From the IMG/VR virus record IMGVR_UViG_3300044641_005274, positions 1 to 37,550 of that record: a stretch of 37,550 bases of DNA, one strand, 5' to 3'. The first letter of the stretch is position 1. The number at the start of each line of letters is the position of its first letter. Made by a program: the position numbers and the translations under genes. Below, piece by piece: positions 1-7,023 of this stretch. Under the pieces are notes generated by a model, which did not search any database, was not told the origin of the DNA, and saw only the letters and a program-made list of their open reading frames with translations. The DNA is from a virus.

Positions 1-1
1 A

Positions 2-636
2 GGACTAACAGGTGCAACAGGTTTAACTGGTGCTACTGGAACAGCTGGAACAAATGGTGCAACAGGTACTGCAGGTACTAATGGTGCAACAGGTGCAGCT
101 GGTAGTAACGGTACTAATGGAGCTACAGGACTAACAGGTGCTACTGGTACTGCTGGTTCTAACGGAGCTACTGGAGCAGCTGGTTCTAATGGAACAAATG
201 GTGCAACAGGTACTGCAGGTACTAATGGTGCAACAGGAGCAGCAGGCTCTAATGGTACTAATGGAGCTACTGGACTAACAGGAGCAACTGGTGCAGCAGG
301 TAGTAATGGAACAAATGGTGCTACTGGTGCAGCTGGTTCTAATGGAACAAATGGTGCAACTGGTTTAACTGGGGCAACAGGAGCAGCAGGTAGTAATGGA
401 ACAAATGGAGCTACTGGAGCAGCAGGAAGTAATGGAACAAATGGAGCTACTGGAGCAGCAGGAAGTAATGGTGCTACTGGTGCAGCTGGTAGTAATGGAA
501 CAAACGGTGCTACTGGTGCAGCTGGTAGTAATGGTGCAGTTGGTGCTACTGGAGCAGCTGGTTCTAATGGAACAAATGGAGCAACAGGTTTAACTGGTGC
601 AACTGGAACAGCTGGAATAAATGGAGCAACAGGACC
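2..636 (+). repeat. Collagen-like Gly-X-Y coding repeats
   Basis: About 70 consecutive Gly-X-Y codon triplets are built from a few modules ([27 protein letters not shown]), giving imperfect 18-36 bp direct repeats at DNA level. Synonymous changes between copies (ggt/gga, gca/gct, act/aca) show the array is not a fresh exact duplication. The run ends near GATGPVAG, where the fibre tip begins. Confidence 0.9.
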
Positions 637-1534
637 AGTAGCAGGATCAGCAAATCAGGTAGTATACAAAGACGGTTCAAATAACCCAGCAGGATCAGCC
701 AACTTAACATTTAATGGAACTACACTAACAGCAGCAGCATTTAGTGGACCATTAACAGGTAATGCATCTACTGCAACAACCTTAGCAACATCAAGAACAT
801 TATGGGGACAAAGTTTTAATGGTGGAGGAAACGTAACAGGAGCACTAACTTCTGTAGGAAATATAACAGGTACAGCAGATATAAACTTAGCTTCACATAA
901 TGACAGATTAACATTAACAGCAGGAGGTGCTAATAAAATATCATTTGTTACAAACGGATCAGAAAGATGGTTAATAGACTCGAGTGGTAGATTAGAAGCA
1001 TCAGCAGCTACTACAATAAGAACATCAACAGGTAACTTAACTATTACAACAGGAGGAGGAAATGGAAAAATTTTACTAACCCCTCATGGATCAGGTTATG
1101 TAGAAATAACTAACGGTATTTTTTATAATAGTACACTAAGTACTGCTAATGTAAGTGGAGAGATAGTATACTGGGGAGGAGGAACAGTAGCAGCAGGAAA
1201 CCTATACTACTATGATTCATCAGGAAACTGGACAGCAGCAGACGCAGATACACCCAATCAATCGAACGGATTATTAGGAATAGCACTTGCAGCCGGAACC
1301 GCTTCAACAGTAGGAATGCTATTAAGAGGAAATGCCAGATTTACAGGTGTTACAAGTTTTACAGGCACAACAACAATAGGAGCAATTTTATATGTTTCAA
1401 CAACAGCAGGAGAATTTTCACAAACACCACCAACAGGAACAGGTAAAATAATAAGAATTATAGGATATGTACAAAGTGCAACAAACGATCAAATTTATTT
1501 CTGTCCAGACAACACATTTATTGAATTAATATAA
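2..1534 (+). CDS. Collagen-like tail fibre protein (5' partial)
   Basis: The reading frame is open from the window edge to TAA at 1532-1534 (510 codons), so the N-terminus lies upstream. Roughly the first 210 residues are Gly-X-Y triplets rich in Ala, Thr, Ser and Asn (units such as [12 protein letters not shown]) with no proline, as in phage and bacterial collagen-like fibres that form trimeric shafts. The rest is a Thr/Gly/Ala-rich beta-structured tip. Around 750-845 it carries the phrase [15 protein letters not shown] followed by NGGGNVTG, common in phage tail fibres, and later [15 protein letters not shown]. No chaperone or peptidase domain is visible at the C-terminus. The next gene starts 1 nt downstream. 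The role in host recognition is inferred from family and position; the short internal ATG at 1316 is not the start. Confidence 0.85.
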   Translation, partial: GLTGATGLTGATGTAGTNGATGTAGTNGATGAAGSNGTNGATGLTGATGTAGSNGATGAAGSNGTNGATGTAGTNGATGAAGSNGTNGATGLTGATGAAGSNGTNGATGAAGSNGTNGATGLTGATGAAGSNGTNGATGAAGSNGTNGATGAAGSNGATGAAGSNGTNGATGAAGSNGAVGATGAAGSNGTNGATGLTGATGTAGINGATGPVAGSANQVVYKDGSNNPAGSANLTFNGTTLTAAAFSGPLTGNASTATTLATSRTLWGQSFNGGGNVTGALTSVGNITGTADINLASHNDRLTLTAGGANKISFVTNGSERWLIDSSGRLEASAATTIRTSTGNLTITTGGGNGKILLTPHGSGYVEITNGIFYNSTLSTANVSGEIVYWGGGTVAAGNLYYYDSSGNWTAADADTPNQSNGLLGIALAAGTASTVGMLLRGNARFTGVTSFTGTTTIGAILYVSTTAGEFSQTPPTGTGKIIRIIGYVQSATNDQIYFCPDNTFIELI

Positions 1535-1535
1535 T

Positions 1536-2135
1536 ATGACATATTTAGATAAGACATTAACATTTGTAGAAGGTAAAATATCCTATCCAGACGCTACCTC
1601 ACATACAGGAGAGAGAGCGGTTATGATGGATTGGGAAGCCCCTATAATGGCTGCTCATGCTCAATACGTGGCAGAGAATAAAGGACGTATTTTAGAAATA
1701 GGGTTTGGATTAGGCATATCAGCTGGATATATACAATCATACAATCCTCAATCTCATACAATAGTTGAAATACATCCAGATATTATAACAAAAGCTAAAA
1801 ACTGGGCAGTAGGAAAACAAGGTGTAAACATTATTGAAGGAGATTGGTTTGAGGTAAGAGAAGCTATTAGAGTAAACGGACCATACGATGGGATATTTTA
1901 TGATACATACGGAGATAAAAATCTAAAATATTTAATAGATTTTTGCACAGAAATAATAGCTCCAGGAGGTAGATTTACATTATGGAACTCACTACCGTAC
2001 CCACTTGGCAGAGAACAGCAAAAAATGCCAAATGCAACAACAACCTATAGTGTTCTAGATTTAAAACAAGTCAATATACCGGATAATGACTATTTTAACT
2101 CTGACGTTTATTATTTACCAAAAATACAGTTTTAA
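1536..2135 (+). CDS. GAMT/RMT2-like SAM-dependent methyltransferase
   Basis: This 199-residue class I methyltransferase resembles guanidinoacetate N-methyltransferase (GAMT) and the related arginine methyltransferase RMT2. Visible motifs are MMDWEAPIMAAHA near residues 29-41, the SAM-binding ILEIGFGLGIS near 52-62, an acidic HTIVEIHPD strand end near 73-81, EGDWFEV, and the family hallmark YDGIFYDTYGD near 117-127 followed by IIAPGGRFT. The known family reaction is methyl transfer to a guanidino nitrogen; the substrate here is unknown. It starts 1 nt after the fibre gene and its TAA overlaps the next ATG (TAATG), so it is translated with tail genes. It could modify a virion protein or a host metabolite. 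The family call is fairly sure; the substrate is not. Confidence 0.75.
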   Translation: MTYLDKTLTFVEGKISYPDATSHTGERAVMMDWEAPIMAAHAQYVAENKGRILEIGFGLGISAGYIQSYNPQSHTIVEIHPDIITKAKNWAVGKQGVNIIEGDWFEVREAIRVNGPYDGIFYDTYGDKNLKYLIDFCTEIIAPGGRFTLWNSLPYPLGREQQKMPNATTTYSVLDLKQVNIPDNDYFNSDVYYLPKIQF

Positions 2136-2839
2136 TGCCAACAATAGATTCAACAACAACCCAAGGAGGATACCTACAAAACCAACTAAGCACTTCTACA
2201 ACACTTTGGTCAGATATTGTAGATGGTACTGTAACTACAGCAACTTTTATAGCGGGAGATCCAACATATATATATACTCAAGCTGGCGTTATCGGAAGCC
2301 GAACCACAGACTGGCTAAACTCTAGAGCATCTCTAGTATTTGATACATCAGGAATTACAGGAACAGTTATAGCCCTTACATTTAACATATACATACAAAG
2401 TTACTTTAATACTTACTACAACCCAGGAGCATATGTAGAAATAGTATCTGACCCTACCCTTAGTAATATTTTAGCCTCCTCAGACTGGGTACCCGGTATT
2501 ACAGGTTTAGCAGCTAGCTCCCCTCTTGCTCCTGGAGGATCTGGATTTTGGTTAGGCACAGGATTAAATTCTACTGCATTTAGTTATGCAGAAACTTATA
2601 ATGAAATGACACTACGACTAAGAGACGCATACTACGACTACGAGTATTCTACAAACGTTACCGACCCAACTGATGATGGCTATATAGGATATAGATTCAA
2701 CTACTCTGGTTTCATACCGTACTTAGATTACCAAGTAGCTACAGCATTTGGGCAAACAATAAACGGAACAATTATTGCTAATGTAGGTAAGATAGATGGA
2801 AAATCAAAAAATGCTATAGTTAGAGTATTAGGAGTATAG
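2135..2839 (+). CDS. Putative virion surface/fibre-associated protein
   Basis: A 234-residue Thr/Ser/Tyr-rich protein. The middle (SLVFDTSGITGTVIALTFNIYI is split by variable residues around 86-108) resembles the strand pattern of DNRLRE-type beta-sandwiches, and the C-terminal phrase NGTIIANVGKIDGKSKN resembles segments seen at the ends of phage fibre-region proteins. No signal peptide is present, so it is more likely a virion part than an exported protein. The ATG overlaps the methyltransferase stop (TAATG), indicating translational coupling. The function is inferred only from composition and from its place between the tail fibre and the tail sheath. Confidence 0.55.
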   Translation: MPTIDSTTTQGGYLQNQLSTSTTLWSDIVDGTVTTATFIAGDPTYIYTQAGVIGSRTTDWLNSRASLVFDTSGITGTVIALTFNIYIQSYFNTYYNPGAYVEIVSDPTLSNILASSDWVPGITGLAASSPLAPGGSGFWLGTGLNSTAFSYAETYNEMTLRLRDAYYDYEYSTNVTDPTDDGYIGYRFNYSGFIPYLDYQVATAFGQTINGTIIANVGKIDGKSKNAIVRVLGV

Positions 2840-2858
2840 TAAATAAAAAACAATAAAA

Positions 2859-3131
2859 ATGGAAAACAAAAAACTTTCACAACAGGAGTTACAACAAATT
2901 GAAACGGTAAAACAAAAAAGCCAAGCAGTTGTACAAGAATTAGGGCAAATTGAATTATTAAGATTAGACTTAAAAAGTAGGAAAGATGATGCACTTGCTT
3001 TCTTAGAACAATTAAGACAAGAAGAAAAAGAGTTAGCTCAAGCATTAGAAGCTACTTATGGCAAAGGTATGATTGATCTTGAAAAAGAAGAATTTATTCC
3101 TTATGTAGAACAAGCAGAAGTAGTAGAGTAG
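2859..3131 (+). CDS. Small coiled-coil protein
   Basis: A 90-residue, highly charged protein with Leu/Gln/Glu heptad-like spacing from about residue 5 to 68 (QQELQQIETVKQKSQ, LRQEEKELAQALE) and an acidic tail. It is predicted to be one long helix or coiled coil with no membrane segment. I recognise no family. It is the last gene before a hairpin terminator, so it closes the fibre-region transcript; a small structural or chaperone role is possible but unsupported. Confidence 0.6.
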   Translation: MENKKLSQQELQQIETVKQKSQAVVQELGQIELLRLDLKSRKDDALAFLEQLRQEEKELAQALEATYGKGMIDLEKEEFIPYVEQAEVVE

Positions 3132-3156
3132 CTATTGTAAAAAGTGTAAAAAATAT

Positions 3157-3178
3157 AAGGAGGGTTTCGACTCTCCTT
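3157..3178 (+). terminator. Probable intrinsic terminator
   Basis: AAGGAGGG at 3157-3164 pairs with CTCTCCTT at 3171-3178 (8 bp with one G-U pair, 6-nt loop), followed by a T/A-rich stretch. It separates the fibre-region genes from the sheath gene. The T-tract is weak, so termination may be partial. Confidence 0.55.
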
Positions 3179-3238
3179 TCCTATTTATTATAGAATATAG
3201 AACCTAGCACTATAGGATGGTTTACCAAAACCAAGTGA

Positions 3239-3251
3239 TATTTATAATAAA
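3239..3251 (+). promoter_or_regulatory. Late-type promoter box (TATTTATAATAAA)
   Basis: TATTTATAATAAA lies 22 nt upstream of the sheath ATG. The same box precedes the tube, tape measure and 9771 genes, always in a non-coding gap. No TTG sits 19-21 nt upstream, unlike the other promoter class. By analogy with the T4 late box TATAAATA it is read as a late promoter. A weaker TATTTATTATA lies at 3182-3192. Confidence 0.6.
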
Positions 3252-3272
3252 TTAAAAACAAATTAACAAAAC

Positions 3273-5375
3273 ATGGCAGAATCAATTATCTCTCCAGGAG
3301 TATATGCAAGAGAAAACGACATCTCTTATATCACACCAGCACCAATTCAGGCAGGAGCAGCATTTGTTGGACCAACAGCTAAAGGGCCGGATAACCAGCC
3401 TCTTATTGTTACATCATATAGTGACTACGTAAGAAAGTTTGGTGAAACCTTTTTATCAGGTTCTACTTCTTATGAATTTCTAACTTCTGTAGCAGTTAAA
3501 AACTATTTTCAAAATGGTGGTCAAACAGCATTAGTAACAAGAGTCGTATCAGGATCTTACACAGGAGCAGATTCAACTAACCTATTTACAGGATTAAATA
3601 AAGCAACAGGTTCAGGAACATTAGCTGCAATTGTAGATGGTCAACAATTTCAAATAGCCTATGCAGGTAGCACGTACAGTTTTACTGCTACAGGATCAGT
3701 ACCAGCAGATTCGCCTAATAGTGGAGTATTCTACTTTGCAACTGGATCAACATTAGCAGTATCAATTACAAACTTTGTTAATGAAATAAACGCATATCCA
3801 ACATTCCTACCAGTTTCAGCATCAGGTACTGCAACAGCGTTAAACTTATCAGCATCATTAGAAGGAACACCTTATAACGGGTTAACTTTCTTAACTGGAT
3901 CTGCAGCAGGTGGACCAGCAAACTTTACACTAATAACTTTAGGGGGTGGTACAGATCAAGCACCATTCACTCTAAAAACATTAGGAGAAGGTGTTATTTA
4001 CAACAACTCAACTTCAGCAACATCTGCAGGAGTGCAAAACGCAGACGGATCATTAGTGTCAGGTTCAGCAGACAACTTAAGATGGGAAATTCAAAATACT
4101 AATACTGCATTAGGAACTTTTACAATAAGCATAAGACAAGGAGACGATAATACAAATAATAAAACAATCCTAGAAACATTTACTGTAAATCTTGATCCAA
4201 ACTCAGATAACTACGTCGAAAGAGTAATTGGTAACCAATACGTAACAGTAGGTACAGATTCTTCAACAGGAACTTCGTATACTTACTTAAACGGAACATT
4301 CCCTAACAGATCAAACTATGTTAGAGTATCTTCAGTAGCATTATCAACTCCAAACTACGTAGGTAATGACGGAGTAACAGTTAATAGAGATGCATCAGGA
4401 ACTTTATTTTCAACATACCTACCAAGAATAGCATCAGGAGCATTCTACAATGCAACCGGAGCACCTAAATCAGGAGCTAGTTATTTTGGAGCAATTGGAA
4501 CTACATCAGGAGAATCACAAGGATTAGTACCTGCAAGCTACGCAACTGCATTGTCATTATTGTCAAACAAGGATGACTACCAGTTCAACATAGTATCTAC
4601 ACCAGGACTACTTAACAATGCAGGATTTACCTCTACAATAGGATCTTTTATTGCATTAGCAGAAGACAGAGGGGATTGTATTGCAGTAGTAGATTTAGTA
4701 AAAACAGGATCTATTGTAAGTGATTTAACAAGTCAAGCAGCAACAATTAACTCATCATACGCAGCAACATACTGGCCTTGGTTACAAATCCAATCAGCTA
4801 CAGGTAGAAACGAATATGTTCCAGCAGGAACAGTAATCCCAGGAGTATACGCATTCACAGATGCAGCTTCAGCACCATGGTTTGCACCAGCAGGACTTGT
4901 AAGAGGTGGAATTGGAGGAGTAATTCAAGCAGAAAGAAAATTAACTAAAGGTGATAGAGATGCTCTTTATGCAGCAAAAGTTAATCCAATCGCTTCATTC
5001 CCAGGATCAGGTATATCAGTATTCGGACAAAAAACTCTTCAAACTAAAGCATCAGCGTTGGACAGAGTAAACGTAAGAAGATTGTTAATTGAACTTAAGA
5101 AATTTATTGGTGACCAAGCTCGTAATTTAGTATTCGAACAGAATACCATCTCAACTAGAAACAAGTTCTTAGCAACGGTAAATCCTTACTTAGAATCAGT
5201 AGTACAACGTCAAGGTTTATATGCATATAGAGTTGTAATGGACGATACTAACAACACAGCGGATGTTGTAGATAGAAATCAATTAATAGGACAGATATTT
5301 ATTCAACCAGCTAAAACAATTGAATTCGTAGTATTAGACTTTACAATTGAACCAACTGGAGCAACTTTTGGATAA
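3273..5375 (+). CDS. Contractile tail sheath protein (T4 gp18-like)
   Basis: A 700-residue tail sheath subunit. The N-terminus SIISPGVYARENDIS is the classic sheath opening, followed by AAFVGPTAKGP. The middle (about residues 110-350) is a long Ser/Thr/Gly-rich insertion, as in the surface domains of large sheath proteins. The conserved C-terminal core has FPGSGISVFGQKTL, then VNVRRLLIELKKFIG and YRVVMDDTNNT, ending in a strand rich in Phe and Val (IEFVVLDFTIEPTG). Sheath subunits polymerise round the tail tube and contract on infection. It has its own late-type promoter and is followed by the tube gene, the standard order. Confidence 0.95.
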   Translation: MAESIISPGVYARENDISYITPAPIQAGAAFVGPTAKGPDNQPLIVTSYSDYVRKFGETFLSGSTSYEFLTSVAVKNYFQNGGQTALVTRVVSGSYTGADSTNLFTGLNKATGSGTLAAIVDGQQFQIAYAGSTYSFTATGSVPADSPNSGVFYFATGSTLAVSITNFVNEINAYPTFLPVSASGTATALNLSASLEGTPYNGLTFLTGSAAGGPANFTLITLGGGTDQAPFTLKTLGEGVIYNNSTSATSAGVQNADGSLVSGSADNLRWEIQNTNTALGTFTISIRQGDDNTNNKTILETFTVNLDPNSDNYVERVIGNQYVTVGTDSSTGTSYTYLNGTFPNRSNYVRVSSVALSTPNYVGNDGVTVNRDASGTLFSTYLPRIASGAFYNATGAPKSGASYFGAIGTTSGESQGLVPASYATALSLLSNKDDYQFNIVSTPGLLNNAGFTSTIGSFIALAEDRGDCIAVVDLVKTGSIVSDLTSQAATINSSYAATYWPWLQIQSATGRNEYVPAGTVIPGVYAFTDAASAPWFAPAGLVRGGIGGVIQAERKLTKGDRDALYAAKVNPIASFPGSGISVFGQKTLQTKASALDRVNVRRLLIELKKFIGDQARNLVFEQNTISTRNKFLATVNPYLESVVQRQGLYAYRVVMDDTNNTADVVDRNQLIGQIFIQPAKTIEFVVLDFTIEPTGATFG

Positions 5376-5389
5376 TTTAGAAACAAAGA

Positions 5390-5402
5390 TATTTATAATA
5401 AA
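5390..5402 (+). promoter_or_regulatory. Late-type promoter box
   Basis: TATTTATAATAAA lies 14 nt before the tube ATG. A TTG at 5368-5370 sits 19 nt upstream of the box, but it overlaps the sheath C-terminal codons and may be chance. Confidence 0.55.
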
Positions 5403-5416
5403 GTAAATAAAATAAA

Positions 5417-5905
5417 ATGGCAGTATTAGATCCAAACGAAATAATGTTCAGAGCCTTCGAACCAATGGTTCAGCACAGGTTCGTAATGTACATAGACAAT
5501 ATCCCAGCATTCATGGTTAAGAAGGTAAAAGCTCCTAACTTTGAAGACAGTATGATTAAACTTGATCATATCAACTCTTATAGAAAAATTAGAGGAAAGA
5601 GAGAGTGGAAAGCACTGGATATGACTTTGTATTCACCAATCACACCTTCAGGGGCTCAAGCAGTAATGGAATGGGCTCGTTTAGGATACGAATCAGTAAC
5701 AGGTAGAGCAGGTTATTCAGATTTCTATAAAAAAGATATAACTTTAAACATTCTAGGTCCTGTAGGAGATATCGTAGGGGAGTGGATTATTAAAGGAGCA
5801 TTCTTAACAAAAGGAGATTTTGGAGACTTTGACTGGACTTCTGGAGACGGACTTGTAGAAATTGCAATTACAGTTGAAATGGATTATTGTGTATTAAATT
5901 ACTAA
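5417..5905 (+). CDS. Tail tube protein (T4 gp19-like)
   Basis: A 162-residue tail tube subunit, close to the usual gp19 length. It shows the expected HRFVMYIDNIPAFMVKKV start of the beta-barrel, HINSYRKIRGKREWK with the W-centred strand, LTLYSP-like DMTLYSPITPSG, and a final IAITVEMDYCVL strand. Such subunits stack as hexameric rings inside the sheath and form the DNA conduit. It directly follows the sheath gene and is closed by a strong hairpin terminator. Confidence 0.92.
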   Translation: MAVLDPNEIMFRAFEPMVQHRFVMYIDNIPAFMVKKVKAPNFEDSMIKLDHINSYRKIRGKREWKALDMTLYSPITPSGAQAVMEWARLGYESVTGRAGYSDFYKKDITLNILGPVGDIVGEWIIKGAFLTKGDFGDFDWTSGDGLVEIAITVEMDYCVLNY

Positions 5906-5927
5906 TAATATTAAAATAAAAATTAAC

Positions 5928-5958
5928 AAGCCTGGCATTAGCTGGGCTTTGTTGTTTT
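5928..5958 (+). terminator. Intrinsic terminator after tail tube gene
   Basis: AAGCCTGGC (5928-5936), loop ATTA, GCTGGGCTT (5941-5949): a 9-bp stem with two wobble pairs, followed by TGTTGTTTT. It ends the sheath-tube transcript and overlaps the next promoter's TTG. Confidence 0.8.
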
Positions 5959-5982
5959 AAAAAAGTTTTATGTGTATATTTA
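5952..5982 (+). promoter_or_regulatory. Promoter TTG-N20-TATATTTA
   Basis: TTG at 5952-5954, exactly 20 nt, then TATATTTA at 5975-5982, matching the Bacteroidota -33/-7 layout (TTG ... TAnnTTTG). The -33 TTG lies inside the T-tract of the preceding terminator. It also contains TATTTATATATA, so it may be read by both promoter systems. It drives the gene at 6015. Confidence 0.6.
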
Positions 5983-6014
5983 TATATAGAAAAAGTTACT
6001 AACAAATAAAATTT

Positions 6015-6755
6015 ATGGAACAAAAGCAAAAATTTCCTACCGAAATGGTAGAATTACCTTCAAAAGGATTACTATATCCAAAAGATTCTCCCCTAGCATC
6101 AGGTACAATTGAAATGAAGTACATGACAGCTCGTGAAGAGGATATTTTAACAAATCAAAACTATATCCAACAAGGAGTGGTTATTGATAAATTATTACAA
6201 TCTCTTATCGTAACTCCAATTAATTATGGAGATATTTTAGTAGGAGATAAAAATGCCTTATTAGTTGCTTCTCGTATTTTAGGATATGGAAAAGATTATG
6301 AATTTGAATACAAAGGACAAAAAGAAGTAGTTGACTTATCAGAGCTTCAACCAAAACAAATCGATTACGAGATGTTTAAGTCAGGTAAAAACGAGTTTTC
6401 TTTTACTACACCTACAACTAAAACAAACCTAACTTTTAGCCTACTTACCCATGCTGATGAGCAGGCAGTAGAACAAGAAGTAAGAGGATTGAAAAAGCTT
6501 CATAAAGATGCTTCTCCTGAACTATCAACAAGACTTAAGAGAATGATTACATCAGTAGAAGGGGATGTAACACCATCAGCAATTAGAGGGTTTGTTGACA
6601 ATTTCTTATTAGCAAGAGATTCAAGAGCATTTAGAGAGTACATCAAGGAAATACAACCAGACGTCGATTTAAGATTCTTCCCAGAAGACGGACCGGAAGG
6701 AGGGGTTGATATCCCAATTGGGATTAGCTTTCTTTGGCCTGACGCCGGAATATAG
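6015..6755 (+). CDS. Baseplate/tail assembly protein (T4 gp26-like)
   Basis: A 246-residue protein with the opening VELPSKGLLYP, then SGTIEMKYMTAREEDILTN, which I recognise from T4-type baseplate hub proteins (T4_baseplate family, gp26-like) in marine and other T4-like phages. The middle contains a charged helical region and the end VDIPIGISFLWPDAG is a typical family terminus. It lies between tail tube and tape measure, the slot used for tail assembly chaperones in many myophages, so either a hub or a chaperone role fits. Its last 83 nt are shared with another open frame (see next entry). Confidence 0.7.
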   Translation: MEQKQKFPTEMVELPSKGLLYPKDSPLASGTIEMKYMTAREEDILTNQNYIQQGVVIDKLLQSLIVTPINYGDILVGDKNALLVASRILGYGKDYEFEYKGQKEVVDLSELQPKQIDYEMFKSGKNEFSFTTPTTKTNLTFSLLTHADEQAVEQEVRGLKKLHKDASPELSTRLKRMITSVEGDVTPSAIRGFVDNFLLARDSRAFREYIKEIQPDVDLRFFPEDGPEGGVDIPIGISFLWPDAGI

Positions 6756-6984
6756 AGCTGCACTTTTTGCACAATTACATGACATAGTGTTTAATGGAAA
6801 CGGAGGATATTCTTTTGAAACAGTATACGAACTTCCAATATGGTTAAGAAAATTTATACATAGAACATTAATTGAGCACTATGATAAACAAAACAAACAG
6901 CAACAGCAACAATCGGGAAATGGACCAACACTACAAAACGGTCAAATAAAAGCACCGGACTATAGCACAAAAGCTTCTAGATAA
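6706..6984 (+). CDS. gp51-like hub assembly protein, TTG start or +1 frameshift product
   Basis: A frame of 92 residues with LAFFGLTPEYRAALF, then FNGNGGYSFETVYELPIWLRKFIHR, a pattern seen in small gp51-like baseplate hub assembly proteins, and a Gln-rich tail. The frame has no ATG. It is open from 6673, after a TAA at 6670, and overlaps the previous gene. The best start is TTG at 6706, preceded by AGGAGG at 6698-6703, which is rare in this window. Alternatively, ribosomes may shift +1 at GGG-G (6702-6705) and fuse it to the upstream protein. Coding is supported by the conserved-looking motifs. Confidence 0.6.
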   Translation: MISQLGLAFFGLTPEYRAALFAQLHDIVFNGNGGYSFETVYELPIWLRKFIHRTLIEHYDKQNKQQQQQSGNGPTLQNGQIKAPDYSTKASR

Positions 6985-6997
6985 TAGAAGCTTTAGC

Positions 6998-7010
6998 TAT
7001 TTATAATAAA
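6998..7010 (+). promoter_or_regulatory. Late-type promoter box
   Basis: TATTTATAATAAA lies 13 nt before the tape measure ATG, with no TTG at -33 spacing. It is identical to the box before the sheath gene. Confidence 0.6.
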
Positions 7011-7023
7011 CTATCTTTATAAA

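Noticed and set aside
396-593. Met/Glu/Leu/Gln-rich 65-residue frame on the + strand
   Set aside because: It is a frame shadow of the Gly-X-Y repeat; the real frame is the one open from position 2.
2086-2325. 79-residue frame overlapping the methyltransferase end
   Set aside because: It conflicts with the TAATG-linked pair of frames, both longer and protein-like.
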